Shown: positions 34,080-43,255, counted from the stretch's first letter. The stretch is DNA of 64,000 nt from Gammaproteobacteria bacterium (GCA_009845905.1 VXYS01000009.1:1-64000), one strand, 5' to 3'. Made by a program: numbers and translations. The notes: generated by a model from the letters alone, not told the origin.

Positions 34080-35582
34080 CTAGTGGCGCAGTGCGCGCAG
34101 GCGGACTATGGCGGCCGCAACGAAGATCGATACCGTTACGGCGGTCAACGCCAGTGAGATCGGCCGGGTGACGAAAATCCGCAGGCTTCCGTCACCGATC
34201 AGCAGAGACTGGAGGAAAGCGTTCTCCGCCATGCCGCCGAGCACGACGGCAAGAACCGTGGCGGCCGGCGAATAACCGAACCGCTTCATGCCGAAGCCCA
34301 GCAGGCCCGTCGCGAGCAGGATCCACGTTTCGATCATGCTCGAATGCAGCGCGAACGTGCCCACAATACAAAGCGTCACGATCACGGGCACGACCAGGCG
34401 GTAGGGAACGTCCAGAAACTTGATGAACAGGGGAATGGCCACCACGCTCATCAGCACCAGCATCAGGTTGCCCAGGTACATGCTGCCGATCAGGGCCCAG
34501 ACGAAGTCCGGATTATCGACGATGAGCATCGGTCCCGGCTGCAGGCCCCACATCAGCAGGGCGCCGAGCAGGACCGCCGTGGCCCCCGATCCCGGGATTC
34601 CGAGAGAGATCAGCGGCACCATCGCCCCCGCGGACGCCGCATTGTTGGCCGCCTCGGGCGCCACCAGGCCGCGGATGTCGCCCTTGCCGAATTCCCCGGG
34701 GTCCCTGGCCACTCTCTTCTCGACCGAATAGGCAAGAATCGAACCAATCGTTGCCCCGGAGCCCGGCAGCACGCCTGCGATGAAACCGATCAGCGATCCG
34801 CGCGCGAACGTAAAGCGGGAAATCCGGAAGTCTCCGGCCCGCGGCCAGAACGCCCTGGAAAAAATCGTCACGCTGATGCGCTTCGCGGGCTTCTTGTGTT
34901 CGCCGGTGTAGATGCAGTTCAGGAGTTCGCCGATTCCGAACAGCCCGATCGCCACCGGAACGAAGTAGATGCCGTCTATCAGTTCCGGCGAACCGAACGT
35001 GAACCGCTGCGCGCCGCTGATGACGTCCACGCCGACGGTTGATATGGCGAACCCCAGGAGCGCGGAGATGATGCCCTTGAGCAGGCTGTCGCCCATCAGC
35101 GTAGCCAGCAGCAGCAGCCCCAGGAAAACAATGAGGAAGTATTCGGACGGGCCGAATGACGCGGCGAAACTCGAAAGCGCGGGAGCAAATGCGCATATCA
35201 GGACGACGCCGACCGCGCCCCCGACGAAAGAGGCGACCGCCTGCATGACGAGCGCCGGTCCGGCCCGCCCGGCCTGCGCCAGCGGGTAGCCGTCGAGCGT
35301 CGACGCCACGGTGGCGGACTCGCCCGGGGTGTTGATCAGAATCGAAGTGATGGTTCCGCCGTACATGGCCCCGTAGTAGATGCCGGCCAGCAGGATGATC
35401 CCCGTCGTGGGTTCCAGCCCCAACGTCATCGGAATCAGGATCGCGATTCCCGCGGCCGGCCCGAATCCGGGAAACAGGCCGACCAGCATTCCCACGGACA
35501 CGCCCACAACGAGGAAGACCAGGTTCTCGAGCGACAAGGCCAGAGCGAGACCCGACGCAAGATTGGCAAAGAGGTCTTCCAT
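34080..35582 (-). CDS. tctA: Tripartite tricarboxylate transporter, large membrane subunit TctA
   Basis: The 500-residue, about 12-helix protein has the TctA signature GLFPGFGPAAGIAILIPMT, the segment YYGAMYGGTITSILINTPGE and LPGSGATIGSILAYSVEKR. With TctB and the periplasmic receptor TctC it imports carboxylates or acid sugars using an ion gradient. ATG at 35582 overlaps the tctB stop (TAATG). It is adjacent to acid-sugar catabolic genes, which fits uptake of a hydroxy-acid. Confidence 0.93.
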   Translation of the reverse strand: MEDLFANLASGLALALSLENLVFLVVGVSVGMLVGLFPGFGPAAGIAILIPMTLGLEPTTGIILLAGIYYGAMYGGTITSILINTPGESATVASTLDGYPLAQAGRAGPALVMQAVASFVGGAVGVVLICAFAPALSSFAASFGPSEYFLIVFLGLLLLATLMGDSLLKGIISALLGFAISTVGVDVISGAQRFTFGSPELIDGIYFVPVAIGLFGIGELLNCIYTGEHKKPAKRISVTIFSRAFWPRAGDFRISRFTFARGSLIGFIAGVLPGSGATIGSILAYSVEKRVARDPGEFGKGDIRGLVAPEAANNAASAGAMVPLISLGIPGSGATAVLLGALLMWGLQPGPMLIVDNPDFVWALIGSMYLGNLMLVLMSVVAIPLFIKFLDVPYRLVVPVIVTLCIVGTFALHSSMIETWILLATGLLGFGMKRFGYSPAATVLAVVLGGMAENAFLQSLLIGDGSLRIFVTRPISLALTAVTVSIFVAAAIVRLRALRH

Positions 35583-36031
35583 TAGTACAACGGCGCCAGC
35601 ACGCCCTGCGGAAGTCCCGCCTGCAACACGACTTCGAACAACAGGTAGACCGCGGCCGAGAAGGCCACGGCGTATACGGCGTTGAACCATCCCCGGCCGC
35701 GATTGAACCGGTAGAGATACAGGCCGGTAAACGCGAATATCGTCAACAGGCTGCCGGCATACGGCAGCAATACCAGGAAAAGGGCGATCAGGCCCGTCAT
35801 TTCGGCCACGTCGCGCCAGAGCGCGTCAAGCGCCGTCCCCGCCTCCCGTTGCCTGCGATACTCGCGGATGCCGTTGGCGGCGGTCGTGGCGATCAGCAGG
35901 ACGCCGACGATTGCGGGGAAGAAACCCGGGCCGAGGCGATCCGCCCTGTCAAGCAGGTCAAGGGAATACAGTGCGTATCCCGTATACGACAGGGAAAACG
36001 CAAGCAAGGCCATCGAAAAGAGGAAACGCAT
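35582..36031 (-). CDS. tctB: Tripartite tricarboxylate transporter, small membrane subunit TctB
   Basis: The 149-residue protein has four membrane helices, as expected for TctB (first LFSMALLAFSLSYTGYALYSL, then GFFPAIVGVLLIATTAANG, and two near the C-terminus). It lies between tctC and tctA and overlaps tctA. Confidence 0.9.
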   Translation of the reverse strand: MRFLFSMALLAFSLSYTGYALYSLDLLDRADRLGPGFFPAIVGVLLIATTAANGIREYRRQREAGTALDALWRDVAEMTGLIALFLVLLPYAGSLLTIFAFTGLYLYRFNRGRGWFNAVYAVAFSAAVYLLFEVVLQAGLPQGVLAPLY

Positions 36032-36050
36032 CGCGGGCCCTGGCGTTCGG

Positions 36051-37001
36051 TCAGTGGATTGAACCGAACGAATTCAGGATACGGCGATATTCCGAGTCCG
36101 TCCTGCCGAGATAGTCCCCGAAGTCATCCCCCCAGAGCACGGCGGCCGACAGGCCCCTGGATTCCAGGTAGTTCTTCCATTCCGGGGTGGCGACCACCTT
36201 CTTGAGCACGTCAATCCACCAGTCGCGAACATCGGCCGGAATGTCGGCGGGCATGACGATACCGCGCGGCACCGCGAATTCGACCTCGTAACCCTGCTCG
36301 ACGAAGGTCGGAACCTCCGGATAGACCGTGCTCCTGGAATCCGCCGAGTACGCAAGCACCCGGAAGTTGCCGGCCGCGACCTGGCCCATGACCTCCGACG
36401 GATTCGAGACGAGGGCGTGGAGACTGCTGGACGTTAGGCCGGTCAGCAGGCCCGATCCGTTCTGAAATGGAACGTAGGTGAATTCGATTCCGGCCGACTC
36501 GGCTAACAGGCCCGCAACGACCCGGTCCGGTCCGGTCGCCCCGTTTCCGCCGATCTTCATATCAGATTGCCTGGCGCGGGTGACGAACCCGTCAATCGAG
36601 ACAAACGGGGAATCGGTGCGCACGACCAGGAACATCGCGTCGAGGGCAAGCAATGCGATCGGCGTGAAATCGCGCCAGGTCCAGCTTGTTTCCGACACGA
36701 TGGGCGTGGTCAGGAAGCTCCCGCTGGTCGATGTAATGACATAGGCGTTCCCGGCCTGCCGCGCCACGCGGCCATATCCGATCGCGCCGCTGCCGCCGGG
36801 GCGATTCTCGATCCGAACGTGCTGCTCGCCGTACAGCCCGTATTGCCTGATAATGTCAACGACCGTGCGCGACATCAGATCGTTGCCGCCGCCGGGACCG
36901 AATGCAACGGTATAGGTCAACGGCCTGACCGGGTACGCGGACTCCGCCTCGGCATCGGCCCACGCGAAAGCCAGGGCAAGTATCAATGCGACGCGGGACA
37001 T
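36051..37001 (-). CDS. tctC: Tripartite tricarboxylate transporter, periplasmic receptor TctC
   Basis: The 316-residue solute-binding protein has a signal peptide (MSRVALILALAFAWADAEA) and the TctC core: PVRPLTYTVAFGPGGGNDLMSR, RPGGSGAIGYGRVA, and PFQNGSGLLTGL. It captures the substrate for TctAB in the periplasm. The start at 37001 is chosen because it gives the signal; the frame continues upstream into the intergenic region without homology. Confidence 0.92.
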   Translation of the reverse strand: MSRVALILALAFAWADAEAESAYPVRPLTYTVAFGPGGGNDLMSRTVVDIIRQYGLYGEQHVRIENRPGGSGAIGYGRVARQAGNAYVITSTSGSFLTTPIVSETSWTWRDFTPIALLALDAMFLVVRTDSPFVSIDGFVTRARQSDMKIGGNGATGPDRVVAGLLAESAGIEFTYVPFQNGSGLLTGLTSSSLHALVSNPSEVMGQVAAGNFRVLAYSADSRSTVYPEVPTFVEQGYEVEFAVPRGIVMPADIPADVRDWWIDVLKKVVATPEWKNYLESRGLSAAVLWGDDFGDYLGRTDSEYRRILNSFGSIH

Positions 37002-37138
37002 ATCCAGACGATTATGGGTTTTTGCACAACAAAATACACAACCGTCCCCGAAATTCGTTCTTTTGGCACCCATATTGCATTTTGTCACACATTTAGCCAA
37101 TATGTAACGCTTCGTCACGGCCTGCGGCGCGAATCACG
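37002..37138. promoter_or_regulatory. AT-rich divergent control region between tctC and the acid-sugar operon
   Basis: This 137-base region is clearly richer in A and T than the flanking genes. It contains an inverted repeat CATATTG (37071-37077) / CAATATG (37098-37104) around TTTTGTCACACATTT. A TGTCACA string in its centre also occurs in the TonB-receptor/gntR intergenic region. These could be operators for the nearby GntR protein, but this is not proven. Confidence 0.5.
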
Positions 37139-38203
37139 ATGAATTTCCTGGTATTACCTTGCGACGGCATCGGACCGGAAATCATAGAAGCTTCGATGAC
37201 GGTGCTCCGCGCACTGGGCGGCAAAGTCGGGCTGGACCTGGACTACGAGTATGACGACGTCGGCTTTGCGAGTCTCGAAAAGCACGGGACGACCCTGCGC
37301 GACGAGGTGCTTGAAAAAGCTCGGGATTGCGACGGCATCATCCTGGGAACCCAGTCGCACGCCGACTATCCGCAGCCGGAAAAGGGAGGGCGAAACGTGT
37401 CCGCCGGATTCAGGGTGGGGCTGGACCTCTACGCCAACATCCGGCCTGCGCGCACGCGGCCGTTTATTCCGTCCAATCTCGCCGGGGGCAAGACGATGGA
37501 CCTCGTGATCATGCGCGAGGCTACCGAGGGCTTTTATCCCGATCGGAACATGACGCGGGGCTGGGGTGAAGTCATGCCGAGCCCGGACATGGCGTTGTCC
37601 ACGCGGAAGATCACGCGCCACTGCAGCGAGCGCATTGCCCGCCAGGCGTTTGCATGGGCGATGAAGCGCAGGAAGAAGGTCACGGCAATCCACAAGGCCA
37701 ACAGCTTTCACATGACCGACGGCCTTTTTCTGGAGGCGGTGCGCGACGTCGGCCGGGATTTCCCGGAAGTGGAACTCGAGGAGCTCCTGGTCGATGCGGC
37801 GGCGGCTCACCTGGTGCGTACTCCGGAGGCGTTCGATGTGCTGGTGACCACCAATTTCTACGGCGATATTCTGAGCGACCTTACCAGCGAACTCTCGGGC
37901 AGCCTCGGACTGGCCGGATCGGTCATGGCCAGCGACACGCTGTGCTGCGCCCAGGCGCAGCACGGTTCCGCACCGGACATCGCGGGCAGGAACATCGCCA
38001 ACCCGGCGTCGATGATGCTTTCGATCGCGATGCTGCTGTCCTGGATCGGCGAGCACCGCGACCGGCCGAAGTATCTTGAAGCGGGATCGATCATGACCGC
38101 CGCCGTGGACAAGGCGCTGGAAGACCCGACTACCAGGACCAGGGATCTCGGCGGCGGCGCATCGACCGCCGCGTTCTCGGAGGCTGTCACGGACGCGATC
38201 TGA
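37139..38203 (+). CDS. Isopropylmalate/tartrate/isocitrate-type dehydrogenase
   Basis: The 354-residue NAD-dependent beta-decarboxylating hydroxyacid dehydrogenase carries CDGIGPEI at the N-terminus, ANIRPART and MREATEGFY for substrate binding. The catalytic lysine is in TAIHKANSFHMTDG and the metal-binding aspartates are in NFYGDILSDLTSEL. The acid-sugar context argues for a tartrate/malate-like or sugar-acid substrate rather than leucine synthesis. It is the first gene of the plus-strand catabolic operon, divergent from tctC. Confidence 0.9.
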   Translation: MNFLVLPCDGIGPEIIEASMTVLRALGGKVGLDLDYEYDDVGFASLEKHGTTLRDEVLEKARDCDGIILGTQSHADYPQPEKGGRNVSAGFRVGLDLYANIRPARTRPFIPSNLAGGKTMDLVIMREATEGFYPDRNMTRGWGEVMPSPDMALSTRKITRHCSERIARQAFAWAMKRRKKVTAIHKANSFHMTDGLFLEAVRDVGRDFPEVELEELLVDAAAAHLVRTPEAFDVLVTTNFYGDILSDLTSELSGSLGLAGSVMASDTLCCAQAQHGSAPDIAGRNIANPASMMLSIAMLLSWIGEHRDRPKYLEAGSIMTAAVDKALEDPTTRTRDLGGGASTAAFSEAVTDAI

Positions 38204-38219
38204 GGCTGAACGCCGCACC

Positions 38220-38882
38220 ATGGACCAACGGCGAATCACCGTCATTCACGCGACCGAAGCGTCGATGGCGCCCGTTGCCGATGCGATTGAGCGGAACTGG
38301 AGCGATACCGAGCTGACCCATGTCCTCGACGACGGCCTGTCGCGGGACCGCCAGCGCCAGCCGCAGCTGACGGAAGATCTGCGCCGGAGAATTCACACGC
38401 TCGCGGCTTATGCCGCCGATTGCGGCGCCGAGGCAATACTGTTCGCCTGTTCGGCGTTTGGCGAGGCGATCGAGGCGGCGGCGGGGCAGATGTCCATTCC
38501 CGTACTGAAACCCAACGAAGCGATGTTTCGCGCCGCGCTGGATTGCGGCGACGCGCTGGCGCTTCTGGTCACGTTCGAGCCGGCAGGTCCGGCCATGGCC
38601 GCCGAGTTCGCGGAACTGGCGGGCTGCGCGCAGCCCTCGGCGCGCCTGACGACCGTTTACGTTCCCGGTGCACTCGACGCCTTGCGCCGCGGCGACGAGA
38701 CGACGCACAACTCGCTGATTGCGGCCGCCGCCGGCCGGGTATCGGGCGCCGACGCCATCATGCTGGGCCAGTTCTCCATGGCCTGCGCGAACGCGGATTG
38801 CGAACGCGCCACCAGCGTCCCGGTCTTCACCAGTCCGGATTCGGCCGTCGTGCAGCTTCGCGCTCTACTTGGCGGGGACTGA
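38220..38882 (+). CDS. Asp/Glu racemase superfamily protein with one catalytic cysteine
   Basis: The 220-residue protein matches the Asp/Glu racemase fold, with C77 in LFACSAFG. The second catalytic cysteine expected near MLGQFSMA is replaced by Q184-F-S186. Loss of one cysteine is typical of arylmalonate-decarboxylase-like and maleate-isomerase-like members rather than true racemases. It sits between the dehydrogenase and the 3-oxo-tetronate kinase, where an OtnI-type isomerase would normally be; it could fill that role (inference). Confidence 0.75.
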   Translation: MDQRRITVIHATEASMAPVADAIERNWSDTELTHVLDDGLSRDRQRQPQLTEDLRRRIHTLAAYAADCGAEAILFACSAFGEAIEAAAGQMSIPVLKPNEAMFRAALDCGDALALLVTFEPAGPAMAAEFAELAGCAQPSARLTTVYVPGALDALRRGDETTHNSLIAAAAGRVSGADAIMLGQFSMACANADCERATSVPVFTSPDSAVVQLRALLGGD

Positions 38883-38893
38883 GGCGCCGCGAT

Positions 38894-40168
38894 ATGTTGC
38901 TCGGAGTCATCGCCGACGATTTCACCGGCGCCAGCGATATCGCCAACGCCATCTCGCGCGGCATGGCCGGCGACGACGGACTGGCGGCGACGATTTACCT
39001 GGGCGTGCCGGAAGGCGCCGATACCCGGGCGGTCGATGCCGGCGTCGTGGCATTGAAGAGCCGATCGATCGCGGCGGGCCGTGCCGTCAGCGAGTCGTTG
39101 CGGGCCCTCGAATGGCTGCTGTCGCAGGGCGCGAGCCAGATTTTCTTCAAGTACTGCTCCACCTTCGACTCGACCCCGGAAGGCAACATCGGTCCGGTTG
39201 GCGAAGCGCTGGCCGATGCCCTGGGCGTCATGGGCGTCGTGGCCTGCCCCGCTTTTCCCGAGAACGGCCGCACGGTGTACCAGGGCCACCTGTTCGTCCA
39301 TGACCGGCTTCTCAATGAGTCCGGAATGGAGAAGCACCCGCTCAACCCGATGACGGACCCGGACATCCGGCGCTGGCTTCGCGCCCAGACGCAGGCGCCC
39401 GTGGGCCACCTGCCCCTGGACACCGTTCGCAAGGGACCGGCGGAGGCGTCGCGGGCCCTGAACGAATGCGCCGATTCCGGCAACGTGCTGGTCATCGCCG
39501 ACGCAGTCGAAGACGGTGATCTCGCGATACTTGGCGATGCCGTCAAACGCTCGCCCCTGGTGACCGGAGGCTCCGCCCTGGCGGCCGCCCTGCCCCGCAA
39601 CTTTCCGGCCAGCGCCCGATCCTCGGGTGCCATGGACGCCGCCGGGGCGGTCGATGGACCGGGCGTCGTGCTGGCCGGAAGCTGCTCGAAGGCCACGCGG
39701 ATGCAGGTGGAAATCCATGCCGGGAATCACCCGTCCATCGCCATTGACATTGCCGCCGTGATGGAGGGCCGGTTTGCGGCCGCCGAGTTGTTTGCGTCGC
39801 TCGAGCAATATCGCGGCAGGTCGCCGCTGGCCTATTCGAGCGACGCGCCGGACAGCGTCTCCCGGCTCCAGAATCGGTACGGCGTCGAAAGGATCGCCGC
39901 AAAACTGGACGGACTGTTCGGAAGCACGGCGGTCATGCTCAGGCAGGCAGGCTTCGATCGCATCGTGGTGGCCGGCGGCGAAACGTCGGGCGCCGTGATC
40001 GATGCACTGGCTCCGGCGCGGCTCGCGGTGGGCCGGGAAATCGACCCGGGCGTGCCGGCCCTGTACTCGCCGGATGCGGGCGATGGCTATGCGATTGCGT
40101 TGAAGTCGGGGAATTTCGGGGCGCCGGACTTTTTCGAGAAGGCCCTGGCCGTAATGGCGGGACAATAG
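38894..40168 (+). CDS. otnK: 3-oxo-tetronate kinase-like four-carbon acid sugar kinase (DUF1537)
   Basis: The 424-residue protein matches the DUF1537 kinase family: LLGVIADDFTGASDIAN, KYCSTFDSTPEGNIGP, VVLAGSCSKATRMQV, VVAGGETSGAVIDAL, and the C-terminal ALKSGNFGAPDFF. OtnK phosphorylates 3-oxo-tetronate in threonate/erythronate breakdown. The ATG at 38894 is preferred; the frame is open far upstream within the previous gene but is not homologous there. It is followed five bases later by the aldolase. Related DUF1537 kinases act on 3-oxo-isoapionate or D-threonate, so exact substrate is not certain. Confidence 0.88.
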   Translation: MLLGVIADDFTGASDIANAISRGMAGDDGLAATIYLGVPEGADTRAVDAGVVALKSRSIAAGRAVSESLRALEWLLSQGASQIFFKYCSTFDSTPEGNIGPVGEALADALGVMGVVACPAFPENGRTVYQGHLFVHDRLLNESGMEKHPLNPMTDPDIRRWLRAQTQAPVGHLPLDTVRKGPAEASRALNECADSGNVLVIADAVEDGDLAILGDAVKRSPLVTGGSALAAALPRNFPASARSSGAMDAAGAVDGPGVVLAGSCSKATRMQVEIHAGNHPSIAIDIAAVMEGRFAAAELFASLEQYRGRSPLAYSSDAPDSVSRLQNRYGVERIAAKLDGLFGSTAVMLRQAGFDRIVVAGGETSGAVIDALAPARLAVGREIDPGVPALYSPDAGDGYAIALKSGNFGAPDFFEKALAVMAGQ

Positions 40169-40172
40169 TGAC

Positions 40173-40808
40173 GTGAATACTGAAAACAGGCTGCGGGACG
40201 AAATCGCCCGGCTCGGCCGTTCGCTTTTCGAGCGCGGGCTGACGTCCGGCAGCACCGGGAACCTGTCCGCGCGCCTCGACGACGGCGGATACCTGGTGAC
40301 GCCCACCGACACCAGCCTGGGCTTTCTCGATCCGGCCAGGCTGTCGCGGCTCGATTCCGAAGGCAACTGGATCGACGGAGACAAGCCGACCAAGGAAGGA
40401 TTCATGCACCTTTCCATGTATCGCGCGGACGCGGACCGGCGAGCCGTCGCGCACCTGCATTCCACCTACTCCGTGTGCCTGTCCTGTCTTCGCGGCCTGG
40501 ATACCGAAGACATGCTTCCGCCGATTACTCCCTACGTGCTGATGAAGGTCGGCCGGGTGGCGAAGGTCCCCTTCTTCCCGCCCGGCGATGAAGCGCTGGG
40601 CCCGGTCATCGAGGAAAAGGCCCGGACCCATTCCGGCATCATCATCGCCAATCACGGCCCGGTCGTGGCCGCCCGGTCGCTGCGGGCCGCCGTGTTCGGC
40701 ATCGAGGAGGTGGAAGAAAGCGCGAAGCTGGCTTTTCTCCTGCGCAACGAGGACGTCGAGCTAATTCCCGAGGACTACCGGCAGACCTTGCTGAAGTCGG
40801 GGAAGTAG
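40173..40808 (+). CDS. otnC: Class II aldolase, 3-oxo-tetronate 4-phosphate decarboxylase-like (OtnC)
   Basis: The 211-residue protein carries the class II aldolase/adducin motifs GSTGNLSAR (substrate binding), the zinc ligands HLHSTY, and the third histidine IANHGPVV. In E. coli the ygbK-ygbL pair (OtnK-OtnC) converts 3-oxo-tetronate to dihydroxyacetone phosphate and CO2; the same gene order here supports that assignment. It starts with GTG close to the kinase stop. Confidence 0.87.
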   Translation: MNTENRLRDEIARLGRSLFERGLTSGSTGNLSARLDDGGYLVTPTDTSLGFLDPARLSRLDSEGNWIDGDKPTKEGFMHLSMYRADADRRAVAHLHSTYSVCLSCLRGLDTEDMLPPITPYVLMKVGRVAKVPFFPPGDEALGPVIEEKARTHSGIIIANHGPVVAARSLRAAVFGIEEVEESAKLAFLLRNEDVELIPEDYRQTLLKSGK

Positions 40809-40809
40809 C

Positions 40810-42393
40810 GTGGACCGAAGAGAGTTTCTTTACCAGGCGGGCCTGTTCTCCACGTCGGCTTTGGTCGGGATGCCGGCCGCAGCGGCTCGGCAATGGTCCG
40901 AAGGCCGGATCAGGCACCTGATTCCGTTGTCGAACCACGACAGCATTCGGATCAAGGCGTCGTTTGCCGAACCGCAGTCCGGGCCTCGCCTGAAGATCGG
41001 CGCATCGGTATTTCCGGGCCGGCGGCGCGACAGCCAGGGTCGCTTCTGGTCGTTCCATGCCACGGGGCTGGAAAGCGACACCGAGTACGAGTTGCTGCTG
41101 CAATCCGCCGGGGGCGGCCCGTTGGCGGAAAGCTGGCCGCTGCGAACGGCGCCTGCCCTGGATGCGTCGAAGGAGCACCTGCGGGTGCTGCTCTACACCT
41201 GCGCGGGCGGTCCGGACGATGCGCAATGGCTGAACGGCGAATGGCGGTTCCTGCCGGTCGCCACCCGCCGGAGACTGCTGCGCCGGGCACTGGACTTCAG
41301 TCCCGATATCGCGATCGGCGTCGGCGATCAGACCTACTTCGACCAGTGGATTTCGCCCCGCAAGCGCGGCGGGCAGCACGCGGCCAACCGCGAGCGGATC
41401 TACGGGAGGTACGGCAAATTCGACCGCGACAGGCCGCTGTTCGGATCGAACAATGAGATCGTGCTGACAAGGTGCCTGAACGAACAGATCGCCAGCCTCT
41501 ACGGGACCGACTTTCGCTCGGTTCCGCTCATCCTGACTCAGGACGACCACGATTATTTCGAGAACGACGAGGGAACGGACGAATTCGTGACCTTTCCACC
41601 CGGCAACTTCAGCGCTCGTCTCGGACGCGCGCAGCAGAGCCTGTACTTCCCGGAATTCCTGCCCGACCCCATGCGCCCGGTCCATCTCGCCGGTTCGCAC
41701 GCCGACGGCATCAGCGAATCGTACGGCTCCTGTCGCTGGGGACAGCTGGCCGAGTTCCTCCTGTACGACTGCCGCCGGTTCATATCCCTTGCCGGACCGT
41801 CGGCACGATTCGTCGAAGAGGACGCCGAACGCTGGATCACGGCCCGCACCCGGGACGAGTCGGCCGTTCGCCACCTCGTGCAAGTTCCATCCACTCCTTT
41901 CGGCTGGACGGCTGGCAAGTGGGGCGAGTGGTATCCGGATGTCCTTCAGGCGGACGGCAGCCTCGGAGTGGAACAGGCCAAACCGTATTGGCAATCGGGA
42001 TGGTTCAGCCAGCACCAGCGGCTGCTGTCGGCAATCGGCGGACAGAAGTCCCGGGTTCCGGTGGTCGTGTCGGGCGATCTGCATGCGGTCGCGGCCGGCC
42101 GACTACTCGAGAGCGGCGGGATGGGCCTGGACTCGCCCGTCAACGTGTTTCTTTCCGGTTCGATCGGCACGGGGAACGGTTGGCCAAGCAACGCCCGCGG
42201 AATCGGCGCGTCGCCGCCAAATGATGTGACAATCGACGAACGCCTGGAGCCCGTGGAAAGAAACGGTTTCACGATCCTTGACATCGATCCCGACGGCCTG
42301 ACGGTCAGGCAGTTCGCATGGGACCGTGCTCTGGGAATTGAAGCCATCGACACGCTTGAGCCCCTTTCGGAGATACGACTGGATCGGAAATGA
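40810..42393 (+). CDS. Second Tat-exported PhoD-like phosphodiesterase
   Basis: The 527-residue protein begins GTG with a Tat-type signal (MDRREFLYQAG, twin R3-R4). PhoD-like metal motifs are visible: IAIGVGDQTYFDQW, TQDDHDYFEND and VVVSGDLHAVAAG. It is shorter and diverged from the PhoD-like protein of the minus-strand operon. GGGGAAG is upstream of the start, one base after the aldolase stop. It suggests the pathway's substrate is a phosphodiester or phospho-ester of an acid sugar that is cleaved outside the cytoplasm (inference). Confidence 0.83.
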   Translation: MDRREFLYQAGLFSTSALVGMPAAAARQWSEGRIRHLIPLSNHDSIRIKASFAEPQSGPRLKIGASVFPGRRRDSQGRFWSFHATGLESDTEYELLLQSAGGGPLAESWPLRTAPALDASKEHLRVLLYTCAGGPDDAQWLNGEWRFLPVATRRRLLRRALDFSPDIAIGVGDQTYFDQWISPRKRGGQHAANRERIYGRYGKFDRDRPLFGSNNEIVLTRCLNEQIASLYGTDFRSVPLILTQDDHDYFENDEGTDEFVTFPPGNFSARLGRAQQSLYFPEFLPDPMRPVHLAGSHADGISESYGSCRWGQLAEFLLYDCRRFISLAGPSARFVEEDAERWITARTRDESAVRHLVQVPSTPFGWTAGKWGEWYPDVLQADGSLGVEQAKPYWQSGWFSQHQRLLSAIGGQKSRVPVVVSGDLHAVAAGRLLESGGMGLDSPVNVFLSGSIGTGNGWPSNARGIGASPPNDVTIDERLEPVERNGFTILDIDPDGLTVRQFAWDRALGIEAIDTLEPLSEIRLDRK

Positions 42394-43205
42394 CGGAAAT
42401 GAACCTGAGCCCCAAGGAAATCCAAGCCTTTCACGAGGATGGAGTCGTCCCCTTGCGCGGCGTAGTTGACGCGGAGTGGCGGCGAGTCATTGCCGACGCC
42501 ATCGAGGACGACATCGCGAACCCGGCGCCCTACTTTCACGGCTATGAGCCGGAGGACGGGAAGGGACGCTTTCACGGCAACCTGCGCACCTGGGAATTCC
42601 ACGACGGCTTCCGGCGCTTCTGCTTCGAATCGCCCCTTCCGCGCATCGCCGCACGAATACTCGACTGCCGCAGGGTCAACCTGCTCTACGACCAGCTTTT
42701 CGTGAAGGAACCCGGCACGGCCAATCGCACCCGCTGGCACAACGACCAGCCGTACTGGTCCGTCAAGGGCTACCAGATCCTGTCGTTCTGGGTGGCCCTG
42801 GATCCCACCAACGCCGAGACCGGCGCGCTCGAGTTCGTGCGCGGCTCCCATCGCTGGGGGCGGTTCTATCAGCCGGAGGTTTTCGGGCGGACCAACGTCG
42901 ACGAATATGAAAGGAACCCGGATTACGTAACGGTGCCGGACATTGAGTCTGCGCGGGACGACTACGACATCGTCAGCTTCGATCTCGAACCCGGGGACGT
43001 CTACGCCTTCCATGCGCTGGTGCTGCACGGCGCCGGCGGCAACACCAGCGAACAGGTCCGCCGGCGCGGCTACACGGTCCGGTATACCGGCGACGACGTC
43101 ATCTATTCCAGCCACCCAGGCACCAACCGGGCCCTGCGCAACAGCCTGCTCAAGGACGGCGACCGTCTCGACAGCGACCAGTACCCGCTCGTCTGGAAAG
43201 CCTGA
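42390..43205 (+). CDS. Phytanoyl-CoA dioxygenase (PhyH) family Fe(II)/2-oxoglutarate oxygenase
   Basis: The 271-residue protein has the 2-His-1-carboxylate facial triad: H117-N-D119 in TRWHNDQPYW and a distal histidine H213 in LVLHGAGGN. Arginines nearby (RRRGYTVRY) may bind 2-oxoglutarate. ATG overlaps the PhoD-like stop (ATGA), so it belongs to the same operon. The substrate is unknown; a hydroxylation preceding acid-sugar breakdown, or removal of a group such as a phosphonate-like side chain, are possibilities. Confidence 0.87.
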   Translation: MTEMNLSPKEIQAFHEDGVVPLRGVVDAEWRRVIADAIEDDIANPAPYFHGYEPEDGKGRFHGNLRTWEFHDGFRRFCFESPLPRIAARILDCRRVNLLYDQLFVKEPGTANRTRWHNDQPYWSVKGYQILSFWVALDPTNAETGALEFVRGSHRWGRFYQPEVFGRTNVDEYERNPDYVTVPDIESARDDYDIVSFDLEPGDVYAFHALVLHGAGGNTSEQVRRRGYTVRYTGDDVIYSSHPGTNRALRNSLLKDGDRLDSDQYPLVWKA

Positions 43206-43255
43206 CGGCTAACGCGACCGCAAGGCCCGGCGACCCCCCACCTCCAGCCCAGTCT

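Noticed and set aside
38420..38893. Upstream extension of the DUF1537 kinase frame
   Set aside because: It lies within the racemase-like gene; kinase homology begins at MLLGVIADDFTGA.
40810..43205. Phosphonate catabolism from PhyH plus PhoD-like genes
   Set aside because: PhyH-type oxygenases occur in phosphonate pathways, but no phosphonohydrolase, C-P lyase or phosphonate transporter gene is present, so I did not assign it.
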